A stretch of DNA of 64,000 nt. Origin: Poronia punctata (lineage: Eukaryota; Ascomycota; Sordariomycetes; Xylariales; Xylariaceae). The stretch's first letter is position 1; every line of letters starts with the position of its first letter. The DNA lies in assembly GCA_022579005.1 (NCBI GenBank), contig MU401551.1:62001-126000 (forward strand), in the 5' to 3' direction. The notes under the pieces were generated by a model, which saw only the letters and a list, made by a program, of their open reading frames with translations, did no database searches and was not told where the DNA came from. Positions 46,700 to 57,932 of this stretch are shown piece by piece. The translations under genes and the position numbers were made by a program.

Positions 46700-47741
46700 T
46701 TACTCGACCTCATCAAAATCCGTCGACATAGCAATCTCCCTCGTAGCCTCAAAATCCCTCTTCCACTCTCCCATCTTCTGCTCATACGCAGCAACACAAT
46801 CGGGCCCCAAGATCATGCGCAAATAATCATGTCCCTCCACAACCGCCTTGACAATCGCCCTAGCCGCCTTATCGGGATCCCCACGAAGAACAATCCTGCG
46901 CTGCACCGTCGGATCTCCCCTCGCCATCCTAACCATGGTCTCCAGTGCCGTCCCTTTGTACCCCTCACTATGACCGATTTCGGGCGTGGCAATGGTATGC
47001 ATGAATCCCGTGCGAAAAGCGCCCGGCTCGACGATCAAAACGCGGATTCCTAACGTGGCTACTTCGCGGGAAAGGGCCTCGTGTGCGGCTTCTATGGCGA
47101 ATTTACTTCCTGAATATGCGCTACGGCCTGCTTGGGCAATGAAGCTGGTTTTTTTTCCCCCCATGTTTTATTTAGCGGGAGGAAAAAGGAAAAAAAAAAA
47201 AGAAAGTGTAAGTTGTTGGCTTACCCGGCCCCACTACTGATGAGAACTATTTCACCCTTTCCTTTTGCCCTCATGGAAGGGAGTACGGCACGGACTGCGC
47301 GGAGAGGACCCCAGTAATTGACTTCCATTTGTTGACGAACTTCTTCTTCGCTATTTTTTTTTGGTTAGTCGTCATCTTATCTGTAACCAAATTTCTTTCT
47401 CTAAACCCAGGAGAGAAAGGGGGGACGAGTACTTACCTGGTATCCTCCACACCTCCTATGAAAGCATATCCGGCACTATTGACCAAAACATCGACATCGT
47501 ACTCTTCGGCCGCGCGGACAAATTGTTTGTAGGAATCGGGATGGCCCGGGTCTAGGGTTAGCCAGATGCCGCCTTTCGCGGCGAATGTCGGGTTGGAGGA
47601 TTCCGCTTTGGAAATGTTGCGCGTGCAGCCGATTACTCGGTGGCCGCGGGCGAGCGCTTCTAGGCTCATGGAGAGGCCGAAGCCTGATGAGGCGCCTGTT
47701 ATTAACCAGGTTGATTGGGCGTTATTGTTTGGTGTGGACAT
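46700..47741 (-). CDS. Short-chain dehydrogenase/reductase (classical SDR)
   Basis: Three exons, 47437-47741, 47225-47350 and 46700-47144, give 291 aa. The cofactor loop TGASSGFG is at residues about 15-22, NSAG at about 90, the catalytic Ser in LISSGAG, and YSGSK gives the YxxxK pair. VEPGAFRTGF follows as in other SDRs with large substrate loops. Arg in GCTRN after strand 2 suggests NADP(H) preference. The substrate is unknown. Splices are GT-AG and close in frame. It ends 88 bp from the MOSC-reductase gene, so the two transcripts probably overlap at their 3' ends. Confidence 0.9.
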
Positions 47742-48253
47742 TTTTGTCTATATATATCCAGGTGTAGGTCTATCTTTGGGGGAGGTTTTAATATGAGCTG
47801 GATAGGTAGGCTTCGTTTCTTCTGTTGATTCTGAGTATCTGTGTATCTGTATAACCGTGTAAGTTCGATATAGGATAGATGAGTGTCATATCATATCATA
47901 GACGCTTGGTTATCTTATGTAGGTAGGTTAAGGTACCTATGTTATGTGAGTAATATTTCAGAATCAAGGTGTCTGTACGGGTTTAAGATCCCGTTAAAGC
48001 CGTCGTATATACGATACGACATTTATGCTTCATGTGCCAAGACCTTGTACGATCCTTTGCTTCTTCAACTATACTAGTAGGTATTTTACGATGTCTAAAC
48101 GGGTATCTAGGTTACGCAGTTGTGGGCTGGGCTGAGTAATGGAGATCCGGGGGGGAATGTCGATCCAGATCTCCAACTCTTTCACTACGGACATAAACGG
48201 ACTTGACCGCGGATATAGTAGGTATATATGCATTACACCAACTACCTATTTCC
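47742..48253. other. Intergenic, no gene seen
   Basis: Upstream of the SDR and downstream of the secreted-protein gene. It holds TAGGTAGGTTAAGGTACC near 47920. No gene. Confidence 0.45.
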
Positions 48254-49319
48254 TCATAGATTGAATGTATGAGACTGAATATCGATAGTGGACACCGTGA
48301 AAACCTTATCATCAGAAGTAGTCAACCCGGTAGACGTGGCTTCATTTATAGCCAACGTCCCGGCGAAAGTCGAGTCGGCTGCATTCAAGGTGATGACTGT
48401 GTCGATATATTCTGCGATTTTTGTTTTGTTTTTGTTACTCTGTGTAGGTACATATATATATTTCCACGCCTCAAAGTTGTGGTGTGTACGGACGAAGACG
48501 GGAAAAACTTACGATGTGATGCTACTGTCCCGGTACATGCGTCTTCCTGACATTCGACTGCTGTTCCCCAACCTTGGGCTTCGCCGGAACCTATATTTAC
48601 ATGATTAGAGATTTGTTCCCTCTATCCAGGAAGGAAGGGGAGGGGGGAAATGAACAAACGTACTAGTTGAAAGGGTAGAGACTATATTTCCCTTGATGGC
48701 GACGCTTTGGTCATAATGCCCGGACAGCCCGGTGCCGTCATTATAGACGTCTATGCGCCAAGGTTAAGGTTAATCAACAGGATAGGTAAAGGGGGCAAGT
48801 TCGGTCCTTACAACTCATAGTTTGGTGATCACCTGGAGATGCCCGTACTTGTTCACCTCCTAATTGCGTTCCTGCTGAACAACAAGTGAGTAAGTCAACA
48901 ACCACCCTATTACTCCCTTGGATTGAACCTACCCTGGAGTGTGCTAGCCCATGTACACCACTGTCCGACTGAAGCACCGCAGCTCCTTTTTTTAAAAAAA
49001 AAAAAACTCATTAACATGCGTACCTCTAACGAGGAAAGAAAGGCTTAGGGTAGTTAGGTTAACACACGCAGCCGGATCACGAAAAGAAACAGCCAAAGCT
49101 TGAATCAAATCCCCCGAACTAGTACCCATACCGGGCCAGAGAGCAAGACGTTCTTCCTGGGGGTCGGGAACTTCGGGAAGGACTAAAGTCGTGGTCGCTT
49201 CTCGGATCCATGATTCGGTTAGGCCGAGGGAGAAGTAGGTAAGGGCCGAAACCTATCTCGCCGTTGACGAGGCCGAGAAGCATGGCGAGGACGGTGCCGG
49301 TGGGAATGGATGGATGCAT
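48254..49319 (-). pseudogene. Secreted protein gene, six exons, apparent 1-bp frameshift in exon 1
   Basis: Exons 49068-49319, 48933-48985, 48812-48871, 48664-48750, 48513-48590 and 48254-48396 all have matching GT-AG splices and sum to 673 bp, one base over a multiple of three. The ATG at 49319 opens a signal peptide (MHPSIPTGTVLAMLLGLVNG). The mature protein is read one frame away, starting near TYFSLGLTESW. It continues with LALWPGMGTSSGDLIQAL, CGASVGQWCTWASTLQG, GTQLGGEQVRASPGD, GHYDQSVAIKGNIVST, GEAQGWGTAVECQEDAC and ends TIDIQSHTFNL. The WPGM and QGWGTAVECQ motifs and beta-rich pattern look like a fungal secreted beta-sandwich (concanavalin A-like) protein. I do not recognise the exact family. 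A sequencing indel could explain the shift, because splice sites and downstream frame are intact. Confidence 0.7.
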
Positions 49320-49794
49320 TGTTAAATATATATATGGCTAAGCTTACTATTCAGATGGACAGCATGCGCCCGGGACGGGACTGACATATACGGACGGCAT
49401 TTTATATCCGTCGCCCGTCAATGATAAACTATTCCGGTTTTTGTCCATCCAATCATGATATGGTAGATACCTACTTGGTGTTCACACTTTCTATGTGTAG
49501 GTTCTTAGTACCTAGTCTAGGGTTAAAATCTTGCTTGCGTCGAATTCACCTTCCAAAGCGCACTGTACTATGTCGGATGACATACTCTATACTTCAGGCC
49601 GAAAAAGCTATAGTGATCACGAGTGGGCAACTGTTTACCACTCTACATATGCCCGTCACCGCCACAGCTTTTCTTGAACCATTCAACGCAGGATGCGCTT
49701 CTGTTAAACGGCAGGGAGTACACATCCTCGCTACCACAGTAGGATGTCGATACCTTGGACAGACAACTCGAGCTGTACCCTCAATCCAATATTC
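49320..49794. other. Intergenic, no gene seen
   Basis: It holds the upstream region of the secreted-protein gene and the 3' end of cupin A. A 125-codon + strand ORF here lacks any motif. Confidence 0.45.
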
Positions 49795-50476
49795 TTAATA
49801 GTGACCACGTCCGGCGTACTCCTTATGCAAACTGCCGAGATCCCCTTGGACCTTGTTGCCATCTACAATAACATCCTTGCAATCGAGCAGAACCCACATC
49901 ATACGTCCCGGCAAGGTGCCGTTGCCCGTGATGTTCTTCCACATGTGTTTAGTAGCTCGCTGGATAGAGACGTCGCCCTGCCGCATGATTCGTTTCTCGC
50001 CCGAATCAAGCGTCAGCTCGAAAACGCCCTCGATGACGACGCCGTAGTCGATGGTAAGAGCGCGGTGCCAGGGGGACTCGACTTCTGGGCCGAAGTCGAT
50101 CATACGGACTATCGATCCGTTTGGGTAGTGGAAGGGGGGCTTGTTCGATTGCTTCAAGGTTAGTCGATCGATATCAAATGATATGGGTTGGAGTTGGATG
50201 GATGGATAGGTAAAGTAATCTGGAACTCCTCACCTCTTTCTCGTGAGCTTTGGCAACGTCGACGTCGTTGTTCAGGTCGACTGGTGTCTCTTGCGTCGAG
50301 TAGATGATGTTCGCCACGGCCCGGTTCTCGACCATGAAGCGATAGTGCTCGCCACTGTCTGACTCGAGGAAACGCGACTTGCCATCGGATGTGTTGCCCG
50401 TAATGTGTCTCACAATCTGGCGTAGCCCAGGGGCCGGGAAACTTCGAACTTGATATGCTGCCGCATTCTCAGCCAT
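49795..50476 (-). CDS. Cupin-domain protein A
   Basis: Two exons, 50234-50476 and 49795-50151, give 199 aa. It begins MAENAAAYQVRSFPAPGLRQ and has a single small cupin barrel in its second half. Motif 1 reads PWHRALTIDYGVVIEGVFEL, with one His and a Glu. Motif 2 reads GDVSIQRATKHMWKN, with a His. The usual HxH pair is reduced to WHR. Fungal single-domain cupins of this kind are often near oxidoreductases in metabolic clusters and act as isomerases, cyclases or dioxygenases, so the activity cannot be told. Cupin B at 51759 is a divergent paralogue with the intron at the equivalent place. Confidence 0.85.
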
Positions 50477-51758
50477 TTTGAGAAGTTGGATGGATGTGTG
50501 AGCTACTGTTGCTCGACAAATGGTTCAGGATTCAGGAAGATGATGAGCCAGTCTAAAGAGTCAGGACGATGCGATGCACAGCAGTAACAATGAAAGACAA
50601 CGACGGCGGGGAATCGACATATATTGTTGGACCATTAGTCCGAGTCCCACTGCGTGATTCTACAGCATTTGTTCACATTTGCAGTGCCGGCACGAATGGC
50701 GGGATCGGAACAGCACGGTTCTCTAGCTACGTTGGCACATATGATGATTATGTTGTCATCTTCTAGACTCTTCCAACGACGGGAGGTCGCTATAGAAACA
50801 CCAGGAGTAGCTTTGTCCTCGCGAGGGAAGAAGAGCGAAAGGTCCTACTCGTACACATTGCAGACGCAGTATAATCAATACTGCGACGGTATAAGTGGTG
50901 CGTCCATGATTTACAAGTCTACGAGTAGTGGCATCTCTATTCTGAAATTCCCTTCTATACAAAACATGCTGACATGCATGATGGCTTATGGTGGTGTTGG
51001 CTGATGGAGAAAGATATACTCTCTCCACTTGCCGCAGGATTTCCAGTCTAGCTTATATGCATATCTCGTGCGAGGTATTGCGTGTAAATTAAGATATGGA
51101 TGCGTATGCGGCCCGTCTGAACGTCGCATGGCTCGTGTACCCGGTGTAAGCAACTGGGGCCACGCACCTGTTCCTCACCGCAAGTTTTAGTCTCCACCAC
51201 GAGCCACATGCATGCAACATGACGGCACCTGCATGAAGATATTAAGAATCCGTGTCTCTGCCTACCTACACACCAACATTCCTGCATATTGGACCCCCAA
51301 TCCAACCCCGCAACCCCAACGTATGCAAGTCAGCCATGAACGATGAATTTGGGACTTTTTCCAAGAATCAATGAACCGACTATCTACACTACCTGGGATG
51401 AAGAATGCCATGGCCAGATGCAAAGAAACAGCGCATCGCAGACAGTGCAGATGTTGCTTGCTCATTGAGTCGGCCATCGGAAGTTGGTGTTGCAAAACTC
51501 GAAGATCATGATGATAAATGTCAACTTGACCTACCAGAGACACATGTTCAAAATTAATGACAAAGCTATATACTCTCCTCTTCTTCGGAATGCATACCAT
51601 CGCCAACATGGATACTTAAGTTCATCTTCGTATCCCCCTATTAAGTATTAAAATCCTAACCTTACCGAACTTTCTCTCCCCCTCCCTTGCATCATCAACT
51701 CACTCCCGAGTTTCCCTCCCCCATTCACTTCCTTTGCGCTAAAGACCAAGTTTCGAAA
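50477..51758. promoter_or_regulatory. Bidirectional upstream region of the cupin pair
   Basis: 1.28 kb between the divergent starts of the two cupin paralogues, so both promoters lie here. No gene and no operator recognised. The 80 bp before cupin B are CT-rich. Confidence 0.5.
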
Positions 51759-52496
51759 ATGTCGACCTCGGGTCCCTGCACCGACTTTCCCGCCCCGGGC
51801 CTGCGAAATCCAATGCGCATCATAACGGGACACAACGCACAAGGCAAGGCCGACTTCTTACAGCAAGACAACGGCGACCACAGAGCCCCGATGCTAGGAG
51901 GTGCCGCGGCCCAGAGCATCATGTACAGCTGCAAAGGGAACCCCGTGGAGATCACGGACGACGTGGACCTCGCATTCGCCAAGGAGAACAGGGTAAGTGT
52001 TTTTTTTTTTTTTTCTTTCCTTTTTTTTTAAAATCATCATCATCATCAACAAACGTAGCAGTGCAGTGCAATGCAGTGCAAGTGCAGTTTTATCCTCCCA
52101 CCCAATAAATCTCTAACCTAACCTAACCTAACCTTAACCTAACGATTTCTTTAGCCCGCCGTGCACGTCCCCAACGGCGTCTGCGTCCGCATGATCGACT
52201 TCGCGCCGGGGACGGAGTCCAACCTGCACCGGGCCCTGACCCTGGGCATCGGCACCGTCTGCGAGGGCGAGATCGAGCTCACCCTCAGCGACGACCGGTC
52301 GCGGAACAGGATCCTCCGTCCGGGCGACGTGTGCGTGAACCGCTGCGCCATGCACCGCTGGCGCAACGTCTCGGCCGACAAGCCCGCGCGCATGCTCTTC
52401 GTCATGTTGGACGTCAAGCCCGTCGTCGTCGATGGGAAGACCCTCGGCTTCGATATGGGCGAGCTCATGAACGAGTATGCCGAGTATGAGGATTGA
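51759..52496 (+). CDS. Cupin-domain protein B
   Basis: Two exons, 51759-51992 and 52155-52496, give 191 aa. It starts MSTSGPCTDFPAPGLRNPMR; the ATG at 51759 has an AAAATG context. The layout copies cupin A: FPAPGLR, then an ITGH/ITGN segment, a DDVDLA helix, intron, then VRMIDFAPGTESNLHRALTL, EGEIELTL and GDVCVNRCAMHRWRNV. Metal-ligand positions again show one His in motif 1. Exon 2 is markedly GC-rich compared with the surrounding DNA. The intron (162 bp) is long and made of simple repeats: a T-tract, CATCAT, GCAGTGCA units and CCTAA units. Function is unknown. Confidence 0.88.
51993..52154 (+). repeat. Simple-repeat intron of cupin B
   Basis: It contains poly-T near 52000-52015 and 52022-52030, (CAT)n, GCAGTGCA repeats at about 52060-52086 and CCTAA pentamers at 52113-52143. 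The pentamer is not the CCCTAA telomere unit. Confidence 0.8.
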
Positions 52497-53391
52497 TTGA
52501 AGATTGAAGATGGAGGAGGGGCCAGGGGCGGCTTGAGAGGGAAATGATGGGTGCAAATGAATAATGGAATGAAAGGAAGAAACCGGGAAAACGGGAAAAC
52601 GGGTTGGAGGCTTTACTTCAACTCGTTCAGTAAATAAATAAATAGAAATTGCGGTAATTCGATGTCATTCGCTTTTCAGACGCAGACAAACTCCTAAAGG
52701 ATACACACTTTAACACTGCTTTGCATCAAAAGTTGTTTCATCTTTGTCTCGAACGCATTGTGTAGGTAGGTAGGTAGGTAGTAATATAGTAAACGATACT
52801 CCCCTTATTTTCATCGACCAAAACATAGTTCCGCGTCATCAGTAAGGTATACAGCTGTCAGAGTTTCTCAAGCGTTTTGTGTTTTAGCATTAGGGGATAC
52901 ATTAACTACTAGGTAAACTAGGTGTACTGTACGCCAGTCGGATTAAGCTCGTGTCAACTTGAGTAGCCTAATATCTATCATCTGTCGTGTCAGGTAGAGA
53001 CGAACGAGCATGTAGAGATTTGGAGTCGTGTTTACTCAATGAAGATAAGTGCTTGTAAGCATTTCGGCCGTCGCAACAACAGTACGCTGATTAAACGCGA
53101 TACCTACGTTGAGCCAATATAGCCAATACTATATTTTTACACGTTACTCTATCACTATACCTGCTAATCGCTCCATGTTTCATGTGCTACTTTGTGTGTG
53201 CAATCTTTGAAATTAAAGTCTAATTTTAAGTATGTACAATCCAACAGGTGACCCGGCGGTGGAATCGACGCCTTGCTAGCCAACGAAATAAACGACATTA
53301 ATCAGTGAATGAAATGTACGAGAGCCAATTTAGTATATTTTCCGGCGCTAGAAGCGGTCAGTCGATAGTTTATTACCGGTAAAGGTAAGTG
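52497..53391. other. Intergenic, no gene seen
   Basis: Convergent 3' flanks of cupin B and the MFS gene. A (GTAG)n run lies at 52762-52782. No gene. Confidence 0.5.
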
Positions 53392-55449
53392 TTATATCTT
53401 AAATAGGTGGTCACTTACACTCATGAAGATCGACCCTATAAAGGCCAGGGCAGAAGTTGCCACGAGGAATGTGAAGACGTTGCGGATGGCGAGTGTAACC
53501 TGCTCTACCACAACGGTTTTATGTTCCGGGCTGAGAGCTTGAAAAACAGGACTATGTATTCCCGTCGTCAACTGTAGACCATCCTGAAACGACAGGTTTG
53601 GAATGAGTTCCCTGATTCTTTGCGAACCGATGTTCTGAAACAGGGAACCTCCTAGGCTGAGGTAGAGGATCTGGCCCATAGTTTGTCCTATAGATACGAG
53701 TTAGCTGGCCTAGCCATCCAAGGTCTCCAACCAGAGGTGTCAAGATGTCAACGTTCATACCGACGGCGATAAAACTTATGGCATTGCTCAGTTCCGAGAT
53801 GGGAACAAGTACTTGGGCTACTGAAAACCCTGCCGTGAAGAAAGATCCACACCCACTGCCGAGGAGGACGTTGTATCCGTAGAGACGAGCGACCGATGTC
53901 GATGCAGTTATCGTGGCTGTCTGACTTTAGCTTGATGCCTCCCCAGACCAGGAGCCGGATCAAATAGACTTACACATGAGTGAAGAACCGGTCAAAAGTA
54001 GAGCCGTGCCCAGGACATACCACGGCATGTAATAACCCAATCTGGGCATTGCAAAGCCATTCAACACGGAGAAGAATACCATACCGCCGAGAAATGGCAG
54101 AAGTCGGACTCCAGCCATCAGAGGACCGTCGCCCCTGGTGAATTGGAAAATCAAGGGCATGTAGAACAAAGTAGCGGTTAAAGCGCCACCGTTTACAAAA
54201 ATGGCATATTGTAGAATGTTAAGCTCCAAGCGTTTGATAAGGTGAATGGGATATAATCGGTGTTGTTTTGGCACGAATGGGTGATATATACAAACCAAGA
54301 TAAAAACAACGAGGAAGACGCCCGATAGAGTGAGAAGTGCGATTTCTGTCCCACTGTTGAATGGGTATTCGATGCCTCCAAACGTAAGAGCCGTGGTGAA
54401 GATGGCGGCGCCGCCCATGAATACTACGATACCGACCCAGTCTAGCGTCCGAAACTTCTCCTTGAAGGTCAACCCGGGAGCTGGATCGATGTTTGGTAGG
54501 TAGAATATCAAGCCGGGCGCGACAAATCCGGCGACGACGAGGTTGAGGTAGAATCCCCAGCGCCAAGTCAGATAGCTCTGGGCGAATGCGCCGCCAATTA
54601 CGGGCCCAACGACACTGCCGATGGACCATATCGCGATGATACCAGAGAGATAGAGGGGACGTTCGTGCGTGGAGGTGAGCATGGAGATGTACGTGATTGC
54701 GCCCGAGTAGCATCCGCTCGCCCCTACTCCTTGGAGAACACGACCAAGGATGAAGGCGTCGATATTCGGTGCGCCGCCGCAGAGCGCACTACCTGCTTGA
54801 AAGAGGACGACGGTCGAGAGAAAATACCACTTCACATTGAATACGCCATATGCTCGGCCGCTATCCATCGTGGCAAGCAGTCAGTAACTAATCATCTAGG
54901 TGCTAGGTACCTGTCCCGGTGAAGACATATGGGAGGTAGGTATACTGACGTAGGCAATATGGTCAGCCCACCGAGGTAGACGGCCGTTCCAATCCATGGT
55001 AACTTATCTACGTTCCCGAATGTCTCGATTATAGAAGGTTGGATATTGGCGACCTACGACTTGGTGAGAAGTGTCCAGCGCCATGAGCGCCGGCGGGGAC
55101 CGGGGTTGGTCACTTACGACAGTGTTTTCGAGCGCGTAGAACAGTACGGTCGAAAGTAGAGTCGTGTATACAATGAACCACTGGCAAAAGGGGGCCCCTT
55201 TAGTTTCTTTGCGCTAAAGGGTGAGAGAATCGGGAGGGCATCGAAGCCACGAACCTTGAAGCCTCGAATCGTCCTGACAGTGTCCTCATCTTCCGGCTTC
55301 GTGCTATGATCGGACTCGGCGCCGACAAGAGGTTCCGTCTTCTCGGCGTTGTTGTCACCACCACGGGCTACGACGGTCTGCGGCGACGACTGTTTCCCCA
55401 ACTCGTGCCCTACTGGCTCAGATAATGTAGGCTCGAACATGGCCGACAT
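53392..55449 (-). CDS. MFS drug:H+ antiporter-type transporter (DHA2, 14 TM)
   Basis: Six exons, 55255-55449, 55118-55180, 54950-55053, 53974-54860, 53761-53916 and 53392-53687, give 566 aa. The start is the ATG at 55449 (MSAMFEPTLSEPVG), followed by an acidic cytoplasmic N-terminus of about 65 residues. Transport motifs are GRVLQGVGASGCYSG (helix 4 region), the antiporter motif C in GSVVGPVIGGAF, and TWRWGFYLNLVVAG at helix 6. Hydrophobic segments continue to the end (FTFLVATSALAFIGSIFMSV), consistent with 14 spans. The family exports toxins, pigments and drugs; the substrate here is unknown. It faces the second SDR across about 1.1 kb, a divergent pair often co-regulated in clusters. Confidence 0.9.
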
Positions 55450-56581
55450 GTTGGTAAATGCTAACCGAGGCCGAGAAGAACATGTGAAGGTGTCCAAGGT
55501 AGGGATCAAGGAAAGTTGTGAATGACCTGGCTACTTCAACTGGAGGCTGGAGCAGCTCACTTTTCAAAGTGAAATGGGGAGAAGGCAGAAAACCCCGATT
55601 CAAAAGCTAGCTATGGGAAACTGCAGAAATGTGTAGAATTACCTACCTACCTACCTAAGGTACCTAAGGTCACCTACAGGCTATCACGTCTGCCCCCTTT
55701 ATGCTCTGTGATGATATGGGAGTAAATTGACCTAAAAGTTGATTTCTAACCAGAATGAATTTGTAAGCTTCTAAACTTACAAATGGAAATGCCCATCCCT
55801 TTGGAACATGGAGTCATTGGTAATCTAGTCCTATATCGTCCTTGAAAGAGGGCTCGGCTCCGGTTGATGATTTGGAGGTAAAGGGGAAATACACGTAAGT
55901 TTGGAGGTGTCAGTATCTGCTGTCATATCCTATAATTGTCGACGGGTGTTTGACCGGCATCAGATTAGCCCAACTACATGTAGGTCAAGCTCTCCTGCAA
56001 GTGCAGGGGTATACAACAGAATGGGCAATTGTCAAAGTGGGGTCTTTGGGTAGACTAAGATCTTCAATCATTTCAAGGGTCGTTGAGGCTGAATACCAGT
56101 AGGTACTTATTAGCGGGCTTAGGTACAGGGGTATGGTGGAAATGGGGAAATATGGGCGACTTGTTTGCAGCCTAATAAAGATGTGGAGCTCGGGAAGATC
56201 GGTGGGCTCCGAGATAGGATCAGGATCCTTGTCACCTGCATTAAGTACCATAACATAGACTATAGTAGTACTATAATGCGAACTTTGAAGCCTTGTACAA
56301 CTGACTGTCTTGTTTCTCTTTGCCCCCCGTTTGGCGCATGTGTAAAGTAACTAGAAATCACAAACAGGGCAACTCTTACAAAGAAACTTGCTGACATATC
56401 ATACAGAAGCTTTGGGGTAGTTATGTCTATTGGACCTGTGGGTTGTCTCTAACCTTTACAGATATGTGAATATTTAAGCAGGTATAGATATTCTTCTCAG
56501 TTACTCTGTTCACTCAACACATCACCCTCCAATTCACAGCACAGATTCCATTTTTCCACAACCACCCACTATCCACACAAG
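55450..56581. promoter_or_regulatory. Divergent upstream region of the MFS and SDR genes
   Basis: 1.13 kb between the two divergent starts. It includes an ACCTACCTACCTACCTAAGGTACCTAAGG motif at about 55640-55670. No gene. Co-regulation of the flanking genes is inferred from the arrangement only. Confidence 0.45.
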
Positions 56582-57637
56582 ATGCCCGTCTACGTCGTTA
56601 CCGGAGTTTCTAGGGGCATCGGAGTAAGCAACTAGGGAGATTACCAACAAGGGGTCTTGATGGCTAACAATGCTCAGTATGGCTTTCTTACCGAGTTGAC
56701 CAAAGAGCCAGGCAATACGGTCATTGGAATAGTCCGAGACAAGGCCGCTACTATCAAGAAGGCATCCGAAGATCCGGTTCTGAAGGATCGAACCAACTAT
56801 CATATCGTAGAAGGCGAGCTAACCAGCTATGATTCTCTCAAGGCAAGCCTCTCTCTAGTCATGCCGGGCGACGCAGATTACTAACAGACCTTTCCAGAAA
56901 GCTGCTGCCGAGGTCTCTCAGCTCACCGGGGGCGCTATCGACTACCTGATCGCTAACGCAGCTTACGTGTCCATTTGGGATGCATTCGACCCCATCGGCT
57001 ACCTGTAGGTGCCCTCTGACCCTTTCTGAATGGGACGACAGACAACTGACAAACGTCGACTTCATCAGAGGAGAGAACTTTCCCCAGGAACTCGAGGCCG
57101 ACTTGAAGAAGAGCTTTGACATCAACGTCGTCGGCAACATTCACCTCATCAACCTGTTCATGCCCCAAATCCTCAAGGGCGAGACAAAGAAGGTCGTCTG
57201 CCTGACCTCTGGCCTGGCCGACTTGGACTTCACCAACGACTATGAGGTCTACAACGAGCCTGCCTACTCCATCTCCAAGTCGGCGATGAACATGGCCATT
57301 GGCAAGTTCAATGCTCAATACAAGTCACAGGGCGTGCATTTCCTGAGCGTCTGCCCTGGCATGGTCGAGGTCGGCATGCACAAGAACAGTGAGTACAGTG
57401 TCCATAGTTGTCGTGCAGAGAAAGAAAGCGAGCTAACAAGATTGTGTAGCAACGGCTGAGCAGTTCGTCAAGCTTGGCCCCCTGATGGAGAGCTTCAAGA
57501 GATATCAGCCCAACTTGGGTGGTCCGGTCACACCCGAACATGCCGTCCGAGATATAAAGGCAGTTTGGGAGAGCACCAACGCCGAGAAAGACGGTGGTGC
57601 CTTCCTATCCCAGTTTGGCAACAAACGGTGGTTGTAA
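56582..57637 (+). CDS. Short-chain dehydrogenase/reductase, ketoreductase-like
   Basis: Five exons, 56582-56623, 56678-56842, 56898-57004, 57069-57388 and 57450-57637, give 273 aa. The cofactor loop is TGVSRGIG at residues 7-14, where Val replaces the usual Ala. NAAY stands in place of NNAG near residue 90, a catalytic Ser lies in VVCLTSGLAD, and YSISKSAMN gives YxxxK. CPGMVEVGMHK follows. The pattern is that of small fungal SDRs commonly annotated as norsolorinic acid ketoreductase-like, a weak similarity label rather than an activity. Intron 2 (56843-56897, 55 bp) has a GC donor (AAG|GCAAGC); using it restores YDSLKKAAAEVS. Confidence 0.88.
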
Positions 57638-57932
57638 AAATAAAGAACCTTGCGTCTTGGACGCATTGTTGCATTTGTAGCCTCAGGGTAGTTAATCCGA
57701 TATTTTTAACTTGTTTCAAATTACACGTAATAGAGTCATTTGAGGCTAAAGCGTGGCATAATATGGAGTAACAAGGACATGTGTTTTCTCTTCAGTCCGA
57801 GATATGAATACCCAAATAAGGGTTAGCATGGAATAGGGACTATATAGTATACACATAACCTAGGCTATACTTTTCTTTTATCATTTCTTAGACAACATTA
57901 TTAGTACTTTTAAGAACTCAGCAGCTACCTTC
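57638..57932. other. 3' flank of the SDR, no gene seen
   Basis: AT-rich sequence between the SDR stop and the MITE-like element. No gene. Confidence 0.4.

Noticed and set aside
48288..48608. 106-codon + strand ORF with a hydrophobic stretch
   Set aside because: It is antisense to the last two exons of the secreted-protein gene, whose splices and motifs are much stronger.
49421..49798. 125-codon + strand ORF
   Set aside because: No recognisable motif; it runs into the 3' end of cupin A and looks like chance.
52113..52143. CCTAA repeats as an internal telomere tract
   Set aside because: The unit is five bases (CCTAA), not CCCTAA, and lies within the cupin B intron.
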